From: Verrucomicrobiales bacterium
GTDB taxonomy: Bacteria > Verrucomicrobiota > Verrucomicrobiia > Limisphaerales > UBA1100
Direction: 5' to 3'
Assembly: GCA_005809105.1 (NCBI GenBank)
Contig: SYLI01000077.1
Span: 1-46,601, forward strand
DNA: 46,601 nt
Below, one piece after another: positions 41,141 through 46,601 of this stretch; the first letter of the stretch is position 1; each line of letters starts with the position of its first letter. A program made the translations under genes and the position numbers. The notes under the pieces are model-generated. The model had not been told where the DNA came from and did not search any database. It worked only from the letters and a program-made list of their open reading frames with translations.

Positions 41141-42326
41141 TTTTCAGGGCGCGCTTGGGGCGCAGTTGATCGAGTTTGAGGAGCGTGGGTTGCGCCGCCG
41201 CCTGCAACCGGTGGATTCCTCCCAGGGATCGCGCGTGGTGATTTCGGGCCGGGAGGTTCTGAACTTCTCCTCCAATGACTACCTGGGCCTTGCCACCAGC
41301 CCGTGGCTCAAGCAGGCGGCTGCGCGCGCGTTGGAGCAGTACGGAAGCGGCAGCGGCGCGGCAAGGCTGCTGAGTGGTTCCTTGAGGCCCCATCACGATC
41401 TGGAGGACGCGCTGGCCGAGTTCAAGGGCACCGAGGCCGCCCTCTGCTTTAACTCCGGCTACGCGGCGGCGCTGGGTGCCGTCGGCGCGGTGCTGGGCCG
41501 GGGTGACATCGCCATCCTCGACAAGCTTGCCCACGCCAGTCTGGTGGACGCCGCGCGCTTGAGCGGCGCCACGCTGCGGGTGTTTCGCCACAACGATCTC
41601 GATGACTTGGAAGCCAAGCTTCGGTGGGCGCGGCGCTCCACGGGCGTGCGCCGGCCGCGTGTCCTGATTCTCACCGAAAGTGTCTTTTCGATGGATGGCG
41701 ACATCGCGCCCCTGCGCAACATCGTGGACCTCAAGGACCGGCACGGCGCCTGGCTGCTGGTGGACGAAGCCCACGCCACCGGCCTCTATGGCGAGGAGCG
41801 GCGCGGCGTGCTGGAGGAGTTTGGAATTGCCGGCCGCGTGGAACTGCAGATGGGCACGCTGGGCAAGGCGCTGGGGTCAGCCGGCGGTTACCTCTGCGGA
41901 ACGCGCCCATTGGTGGACGTGCTCTTAAACCGCGCGCGCCCCTTCCTGTTCTCCACCGCGCCTGTTCCTGCGCAAGCCGCCGCGGCGACAGCCGCCATTG
42001 CGGTCGTGCGATCGGCCGAAGGCGCGCGCCGGCGCGAGAGCCTGTGGGGGTTGGTGGATCAGTTAAAGAACCGGCTCATCCAATCGGGCTGGAAGCTCCC
42101 TGCGGTTCGCAGCGCCATCCTGCCGCTGCGCATCGGTGGAGAAGAGGCCGCCTTGCGGCGCGCCCAGAGCCTTCACGCGCTGGGCCTCTGGGTTCCTGCC
42201 GTGCGATATCCCACCGTGGCGCGGGGCGCGGCGCGGCTTAGAATCACCGTCAGCGCGGCACATCAGCCCGAGGACTTGGATCGCCTCTGCGCCGCGTTGG
42301 CCACCACAGAGTCCGGCAATGGATAG
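41130..42326 (+). CDS. bioF: 8-amino-7-oxononanoate synthase
   Basis: 398 residues from ATG 41130 (MQDDFQGALGAQLIEFEERGLRR). PLP enzyme condensing pimeloyl-ACP/CoA with alanine for biotin synthesis. Motifs: FSSNDYLGLATSP, YGSGSGAARLLSGSLRPHHDLE, LCFNSGYAAALGAVG, LVDEAHATGLYGEE, the PLP lysine in MGTLGKALGSAGGYLCG, and FLFSTAPVPAQ. C-terminal VPAVRYPTVARGAARLRITVSAAH fits. It overlaps the upstream amidohydrolase and, by eight bases, bioA downstream, so the three are coupled. bioB and bioD are absent from the window. Confidence 0.95.
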   Translation: MQDDFQGALGAQLIEFEERGLRRRLQPVDSSQGSRVVISGREVLNFSSNDYLGLATSPWLKQAAARALEQYGSGSGAARLLSGSLRPHHDLEDALAEFKGTEAALCFNSGYAAALGAVGAVLGRGDIAILDKLAHASLVDAARLSGATLRVFRHNDLDDLEAKLRWARRSTGVRRPRVLILTESVFSMDGDIAPLRNIVDLKDRHGAWLLVDEAHATGLYGEERRGVLEEFGIAGRVELQMGTLGKALGSAGGYLCGTRPLVDVLLNRARPFLFSTAPVPAQAAAATAAIAVVRSAEGARRRESLWGLVDQLKNRLIQSGWKLPAVRSAILPLRIGGEEAALRRAQSLHALGLWVPAVRYPTVARGAARLRITVSAAHQPEDLDRLCAALATTESGNG

Positions 42327-43743
42327 GCTGGAGCGACTGGATCATCGGTTCGTCTGGCATCCGTTCACGCAGATGCGCGAATGGTTGCGTGAAACTCCCA
42401 TCGTGATCGCGTCCGGCAAGGGCGCGGTGCTGCGCGACACCCGCGGCCGGGAGTATCTGGATGCCAATGCCTCCATCTGGACCAACCTCCACGGTCATCG
42501 GCATCCTGCCATCACCGGCGCGATCAACCGCCAACTCCGCAAGATCGCCCATTCCTCGGCATTGGGATTGGCCAACGAGCCCGCGTCACTGCTTGCGGCC
42601 CGGCTGGTGGCACTGGCGCGGCCCGCTGCGGCAAAGCCTGCGGCGACATTGGCGAAGGTGTTTTTCTCCGATGACGGCGCCACCGCATTGGAGGTTGCCT
42701 TGAGGCTCGCGGCCGAAAGCGCGCGGCGCTCGGGATTGGCGCGGCGGCCACGCTTTCTCTCCATCGAGGGCGCGTACCACGGCGACACGGTGGGTGCGGC
42801 GAGTCTGGGGCAGATTGGGCTTTTTAAGCGCGCGGGAGGCAGCCTGCAGTTCAAGACCGATTCGGTGATGGCACCGTACTGCTACCGTTGCCCCCACAAC
42901 CGCGCCCAGCCGGAGCGCGCCGATGCGCGGGAGTATCGCCGGTGCAACTGGGAATGCACGCAACAGGTGGAGGCCCGGTTTGACGCACGGCGCGGGAAAC
43001 AAGGCCGCTATGCGGCGCTCGTGGTCGAACCGCGGATTCAGGGCGCCGCCGGGATGATTGCCCAACCTTCCGGTTGGCTTCGCCGCGTGGGAGCGATTGC
43101 GAAAGCGCATCAAACCCCAATCATCGCCGACGAGGTGATGACGGCATTTGGCAGGGCAGGGGACGCGCACGCAGCGCCGGAATCCCTGCTCGCCTGCCAG
43201 GTCGAAGGCGTGGCTCCTGACTTTGTGTGTCTGGCCAAGGGTCTCACCGGCGGTTATCTGCCCATGGCCGCCACGCTCACCACGCAGCGGGTGTTTGATT
43301 TGTTTCTGGGCGAGCATGGCGAACACAGGACGTTTTTCCACGGGCACAGTTTTACGGGCAACCAATTGGGGGCGTCGGCAGCGCTCGCCAATCTGGACCT
43401 CCTTCAAAGCCATGCCAGCAGGGCAGCGCGTCAACGACTGGAGCGCGTGCTTGCAAAGGAGTTGGCAACTCTGTGGTCGTTGCCGGCCGTGGGCGATGTG
43501 CGCCGGGTGGGCCTCGTGGCGGGGGTGGAACTGGTGCGCGACTGGCGCACGCGCGCGCCAGTCCCCACGGCAGGGCGGGTGGGCAATCGCGTCTGCGCGG
43601 CCATGGCCCGGCGCGGCGTGCTGACGCGCCCGGTAGGGAACGTCGTGGTGTTGATGCCGCCCTTTTGCATGACGAGTGCGCAGGTGCGCCGGATGGTCGG
43701 AGCGCTGGCTGAGTCCATCGCCGAGGTGCTCCCTTCGCGTTGA
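42319..43743 (+). CDS. bioA: Adenosylmethionine--8-amino-7-oxononanoate aminotransferase
   Basis: 474 residues from ATG 42319 (MDRLERLDHRFVWHPFTQMREW). PLP class III aminotransferase that aminates KAPA to DAPA. Markers: VWHPFTQM, LDANASIWTNLHGHRHPAI, FFSDDGATALEVALRLA, SIEGAYHGDTVGAASLG, YCYRCPHN (typical insertion), VVEPRIQGAAGMI, the IIADEVMTAFGRAGD metal/PLP Asp, and the PLP lysine in CLAKGLTGGYLPMAATL. Donor is probably SAM, or lysine as in BioK; not decided from sequence. Followed by 64 bases before miaB. Confidence 0.95.
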   Translation: MDRLERLDHRFVWHPFTQMREWLRETPIVIASGKGAVLRDTRGREYLDANASIWTNLHGHRHPAITGAINRQLRKIAHSSALGLANEPASLLAARLVALARPAAAKPAATLAKVFFSDDGATALEVALRLAAESARRSGLARRPRFLSIEGAYHGDTVGAASLGQIGLFKRAGGSLQFKTDSVMAPYCYRCPHNRAQPERADAREYRRCNWECTQQVEARFDARRGKQGRYAALVVEPRIQGAAGMIAQPSGWLRRVGAIAKAHQTPIIADEVMTAFGRAGDAHAAPESLLACQVEGVAPDFVCLAKGLTGGYLPMAATLTTQRVFDLFLGEHGEHRTFFHGHSFTGNQLGASAALANLDLLQSHASRAARQRLERVLAKELATLWSLPAVGDVRRVGLVAGVELVRDWRTRAPVPTAGRVGNRVCAAMARRGVLTRPVGNVVVLMPPFCMTSAQVRRMVGALAESIAEVLPSR

Positions 43744-43807
43744 AGCGCCAGAGGCGTTTCGCGCTTCCTTTTCGAGAACCCGCCCCCTAGTCTGCCGAGC
43801 CGGCGCC

Positions 43808-45166
43808 ATGCCTAGCGTGTACATCAAGACCTACGGCTGCCAGATGAACGAGCGCGACAGCGAAGCCGTCGCCGCGCAATTGGTCGCCAAGGGCTACACA
43901 CTCGCCACCGGCGAGGGCTCGGCCGATGTCGTGCTGATCAACACCTGCAGCGTGCGCGACACCGCGGAGCAAAAGGCTCTGGGAAAAATGGAAACCCTCG
44001 CCGGCACCCTGCGGGATCGGCGGCCTGCTGTGGTGCTGGGGTTCATGGGGTGCATGGCTCAGAGCCGGGGGCGCGAGTTGATGGATCGCGTGCCCGACGT
44101 GGATCTGGTGCTGGGCACGCAGAAGTTTCACCGCGCGGGCGAGCTGCTTGAGGAGCTGCTCTCCGGACGCCGCAGCAAAGTGGTGGAGACCGCCGCCGAA
44201 CCCCGCAGCGAGGCGTCCATTCGCGAGCATCTCATGCCGGAAAGTGGTGGGGCGCGGTCGGTGTCGGCGTTCGTCAGCATCATGCAAGGCTGCAACCAGC
44301 ACTGCACCTTCTGCATCGTGCCGCACACGCGCGGCGCAGAGCGCAGCCGCACCATCGAGGAGGTTGTGGACGAATGCCGAGAGCTGGCTGCCCGAGGCGT
44401 GAAGGAAGTGACGCTCCTCGGCCAGATCGTGACGAGCTACGGCCGCCGCGAGATTCCCGCACGCGATGGGCGTTCGGGGTTCGTCCAGCTGCTGGACGCC
44501 GTGCACGCGGTTGAAGGCATCGAAAGAATACGGTTCACCTCGCCGCATCCCAAGGGTTATGGGCCCGATCTCGTGGAGGCGTTTGCGCGCCTGCCCAAAT
44601 TGATGGAAAGCGCACACGTGCCCGTGCAAAGCGGCAGCGATCGCGTGCTGCGGCTCATGCACCGCGGTTATACGCGCTCGCGTTTTGTCGAACTGGCCAC
44701 CCAGCTTCGTGCGGCTCAGCCGGGCATGGGGCTGACCACCGACATCATCGTGGGATTTCCTGGAGAGTCGGAGGAGGATTTTGCTGAGACGCTCTCGCTT
44801 TACCGCGAGGTGGAGTTTGACAACGCCTTCATCTTTAAATACAGCCCGCGCCGCGACACGCCCGCGGCCACCATGCCCTGCCCGGTGCCGGCCGAGGTGA
44901 TTGATGAGCGTCACGCCCGGCTCTTGTCGCTGTGCGATGAGGTGCGCAAACGCAAGCTTGGCGCGATGGTGGGCCGCCGTGTGGAAATCCTCGTGGAAGG
45001 TGCGAGCCGCAGGAATCATTCAAGAATGCAGGGCCGCACGCGGTGCAATAACATTGTCGTATTTGAAGGCAGCCCTCGCCACAAGGGGCAGGTGATGGAC
45101 GTTCGCGTCACTGCGGCCACCCTCACCACGCTCTACGCCGACCCCGCGATCCACAACCCAGACTGA
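43808..45166 (+). CDS. miaB: tRNA-2-methylthio-N6-isopentenyladenosine synthase MiaB
   Basis: 452 residues from ATG 43808 (MPSVYIKTYGCQMNERDSE). Adds the methylthio group at A37 of UNN-decoding tRNAs using two [4Fe-4S] clusters and SAM. The UPF0004 cluster cysteines are Cys11 (TYGCQMN), NTCSVRD and GFMGCMAQ. The radical SAM triad is CNQHCTFCIVPHTRGAERSR. It continues with EVTLLGQIVTSYG, PVQSGSDRVLRLMHRGYTR, TDIIVGFPGESEEDF, and a TRAM domain (about 385-445, VEILVEGASRRNHSRMQGRTRCN). LGQIVTSY reads where LGQNVNSY is usual. Confidence 0.95.
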   Translation: MPSVYIKTYGCQMNERDSEAVAAQLVAKGYTLATGEGSADVVLINTCSVRDTAEQKALGKMETLAGTLRDRRPAVVLGFMGCMAQSRGRELMDRVPDVDLVLGTQKFHRAGELLEELLSGRRSKVVETAAEPRSEASIREHLMPESGGARSVSAFVSIMQGCNQHCTFCIVPHTRGAERSRTIEEVVDECRELAARGVKEVTLLGQIVTSYGRREIPARDGRSGFVQLLDAVHAVEGIERIRFTSPHPKGYGPDLVEAFARLPKLMESAHVPVQSGSDRVLRLMHRGYTRSRFVELATQLRAAQPGMGLTTDIIVGFPGESEEDFAETLSLYREVEFDNAFIFKYSPRRDTPAATMPCPVPAEVIDERHARLLSLCDEVRKRKLGAMVGRRVEILVEGASRRNHSRMQGRTRCNNIVVFEGSPRHKGQVMDVRVTAATLTTLYADPAIHNPD

Positions 45167-45168
45167 CC

Positions 45169-45741
45169 ATGCCCATTGTCGACGTCGCCACATTGTCGCT
45201 GTTGCTCGGGCTCTTGATCTGCCTGCCACAGGTGTACGGCTTGTGGAAGCCCGCCACCATGGGCGAATTTGCCCGACGGCTGCCGCGTTCCGAACCGGCT
45301 GGCTACATCCTGATGGCGGCTGCCACCGCCTGGTTTCTCATGGTGTTGCACCATGAGAATCTTGCGGACTTCGACCCCTACAAGACCAAGCTGAAGGTGG
45401 CCTTCGCACTGGTGGGCGTGGGGGCGTGCATCTACCTGCGCGACTTTCTAGCCGTGCGTGGCCTTGCGGTGTTGTTGCTGCTGCTTGCCAAGCTCGTGGT
45501 GGACAACGCACGGCACGCGGAGAGCGCGTGGCGCATGGTGCCCGTGGGGATTGCCTACGCGTGGATCGTAAAGGGGATGATTCTCACCGTCTCGCCATGG
45601 CGTTGCCGTGACCTCATCGAATGGGCCTTTGCCTCCGAGCGCCGCATCCGGCTGCTCTGCGCAGTGCGGCTGGTGATTGGCCTGCTGTTGGTGTTGCTGG
45701 GCTTGACGGTGTTCCGGTCGCCCGTGGTGGCCGGGCAATAG
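45169..45741 (+). CDS. Polytopic membrane protein of unknown function
   Basis: 190 residues starting two bases after the miaB stop. Hydrophobic segments at about 5-24 (VATLSLLLGLLICLPQVYGLW), 46-62, 74-90, 95-113, 122-140 and 160-183, so five or six membrane helices. Loops carry HHENLADFDPYKTKLK and SPWRCRDLIEWAFASERRIR. I recognise no family; related proteins appear to exist in Verrucomicrobia but I cannot name them. Cotranscription with miaB is likely from spacing. Confidence 0.7.
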   Translation: MPIVDVATLSLLLGLLICLPQVYGLWKPATMGEFARRLPRSEPAGYILMAAATAWFLMVLHHENLADFDPYKTKLKVAFALVGVGACIYLRDFLAVRGLAVLLLLLAKLVVDNARHAESAWRMVPVGIAYAWIVKGMILTVSPWRCRDLIEWAFASERRIRLLCAVRLVIGLLLVLLGLTVFRSPVVAGQ

Positions 45742-45750
45742 TTTTGGAAT

Positions 45751-45782
45751 AAAAAAACGGGCGGCTGGATTTCAGCCGCCCG
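45751..45782 (-). terminator. Intrinsic terminator of the repeat-protein gene
   Basis: A perfect 10-bp hairpin (CGGGCGGCTG at 45758-45767, CAGCCGCCCG at 45773-45782, five-base loop) is followed on the minus strand by seven T residues (A7 at 45751-45757 on plus). It lies 23 bases past the stop of the minus-strand gene. On the plus strand only an AT-rich mixed run follows, so it may work weakly for the miaB transcript too. It is the only clear intrinsic terminator in the window. Confidence 0.85.
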
Positions 45783-45804
45783 ATAATTTCGTTCTTACAA
45801 ACTC

Positions 45805-46601
45805 CTACTTGGGCTGGCCCCTTTCGGTCAACAGCCTGTGGAGCTGTTGCACCGCCTGCCGCAGTTCCTGCACCTCGGCACGGAGCCTCTGGATTTCCGA
45901 GCCTTGGTCGTGGCCTTCGCGCTGTCCGGGGGCGTTTGCCAGATGATGCTCCAAGCGCGCGCGGAGTTCCTTTTCCATGCGTGCGGCCTGTTCGTGATGT
46001 CCCGACTCGCGCAGCTTCTGGATGGCGGCCTTGACCTGCTCTAGCTGCGCGCCGCCGGGATGTGGCTCGGCAAACTTGCGGCCTTCTGCCCCGGCTCGCG
46101 CCTGATGATGTTGCAAGGCGGCCTTGAGCTTTTGCAACAACGCTTCGGCTTGTTCATTGTGCCCGGCCTTGCGCAGCTCCTGAATCTGCCGTTCCTGCTG
46201 TTCGGCCCAGGCTCGCAGGTCGCTCTTGGCGCCTTCGTGGCCTCCCTTCACAGGTTTGTCGCCTTCCCGGTGGGCTTTCGCACGGTACGCGGCAATCTGC
46301 TTTTCAAGCTCTTGAGCGACCTTATGCGCTGCGTCTTTTTCTCCGCGCTCGTTTAAGGAAGCGATTTCTGCCCGGCGCGATTGAACCCATTCCTCAAACT
46401 TCCGGTCGGTTCCCTCACGCGGCTGATCCTTCTCACCCTTCACTCCCGGGCGGGCTTCCTTGTCACCCTTGCTGTCAGGGCGGCCCTTGTCGCCTTTGCC
46501 TTCGGGTGTGCCTTTGTCACCCTTGCCGTCAGGGCGGCCCTTGTCGCCTTTGCCTTCGGGTGTGCCTTTGTCACCCTTGCCGTCAGGGCGGCCCTTGTCG
46601 C
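45805..46601 (-). CDS. Repeat-rich helical protein with KGD-rich N-terminal tract (partial)
   Basis: The frame is open from the window edge to the stop at 45805; the GTG at 46443 is internal, so the true start lies outside. The visible protein (about 265 residues) begins with a Lys/Gly/Asp repeat (GDKGRPDGK GDKGTPEGK) of 18 residues. Three helical repeats follow, at about 46398-46280, 46218-46090 and 46045-45940, each with an 'ExL..xG....A...' core: AEIASLNERGEKDAAHKVAQ, RQIQELRKAGHNEQAEALLQ, AAIQKLRESGHHEQAARMEK. The last segment (IQRLRAEVQELRQAVQQL) is coiled coil. Very polar, His/Glu/Gln/Lys-rich, no membrane segment seen. Family not recognised; similar repeats occur in PVC-group secreted proteins. 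Confidence 0.75.
   Translation of the reverse strand, partial: DKGRPDGKGDKGTPEGKGDKGRPDGKGDKGTPEGKGDKGRPDSKGDKEARPGVKGEKDQPREGTDRKFEEWVQSRRAEIASLNERGEKDAAHKVAQELEKQIAAYRAKAHREGDKPVKGGHEGAKSDLRAWAEQQERQIQELRKAGHNEQAEALLQKLKAALQHHQARAGAEGRKFAEPHPGGAQLEQVKAAIQKLRESGHHEQAARMEKELRARLEHHLANAPGQREGHDQGSEIQRLRAEVQELRQAVQQLHRLLTERGQPK
46467..46601. repeat. 54-bp tandem repeat within the right-edge gene
   Basis: Copies begin at 46467, 46521 and 46575; the third is cut by the window end. Copies 1 and 2 differ at one visible position (GCTGTC versus GCCGTC). Each unit codes for 18 residues, itself a doubled nine-residue unit (GDKGRPDGK / GDKGTPEGK). The near identity implies recent expansion or gene conversion. 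The copy number beyond the edge is unknown. Confidence 0.9.

Overview
The window looks like chromosomal DNA of a GC-rich, Gram-negative bacterium, most likely of the phylum Verrucomicrobiota or another PVC-group lineage. This is inferred from gene content: a DUF4838 secreted protein beside a Tat-exported Gfo/Idh/MocA protein, a lamin-tail/CotH surface protein, a CysB-like LysR regulator of the type common in PVC genomes, HemQ, short HU, and frequent GTG/TTG starts. No rRNA, tRNA, CRISPR, prophage or insertion sequence was seen. Genes are packed tightly and no stretch over 300 bases lacks a gene. The window opens inside ilvC and closes inside a repeat-rich secreted or coiled-coil protein, so both end genes are partial.

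Layout. 1-1.4 kb: end of ilvC and a secreted Pro/Gly-rich protein with a GspC/PilP-like core. 1.4-9.6 kb, minus strand: recG, hisC, argA, a small anchored protein, an L,D-transpeptidase, proA and an ATP-grasp-like protein, several with GTG or TTG starts and some overlapping. 9.7-11.3 kb: an unknown Cys-motif protein converging on an M42 aminopeptidase. 11.4-17 kb, plus strand: proB, mazG and a secreted LTD/CotH protein closely coupled, then an M29 aminopeptidase. 17-19.1 kb, minus: a LysR regulator, cdd and a purine nucleoside phosphorylase (nucleoside salvage). 19.2-24.4 kb, plus: a moeB-rhodanese fusion, nusB, a PHP phosphoesterase, ftsY, ribD and ribE. 24.4-27 kb, minus: tlyA, nadK and a lacI-type regulator, overlapping one another. 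27.1-28.2 kb: a MidA-type methyltransferase.

28.2-33.5 kb is the most accessory-looking part: a Tat-exported Gfo/Idh/MocA oxidoreductase divergent from a DUF4838 protein, a secreted protein of unknown function and an 87-residue protein. 33.5-36.1 kb: hemQ facing a YtcJ-like secreted amidohydrolase. 36.2-41 kb, plus: HU, hisS, xylB, hpf and a TRZ/ATZ-type amidohydrolase, whose end overlaps bioF and then bioA. 43.8-45.7 kb: miaB and a polytopic membrane protein. The only convincing intrinsic terminator (45.75 kb) belongs to the minus-strand repeat protein at the right edge.

Most of the window is housekeeping: amino-acid synthesis (Ile/Val, Pro, Arg, His), biotin, riboflavin and NADP synthesis, nucleotide salvage, translation and tRNA modification, protein targeting and DNA repair. 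I found no clear undescribed multi-gene system. The best candidates for new biology are the DUF4838 locus, the repeat protein at the right edge, the secreted CotH gene coupled to mazG, and the unnamed small proteins within the amino-acid gene clusters.
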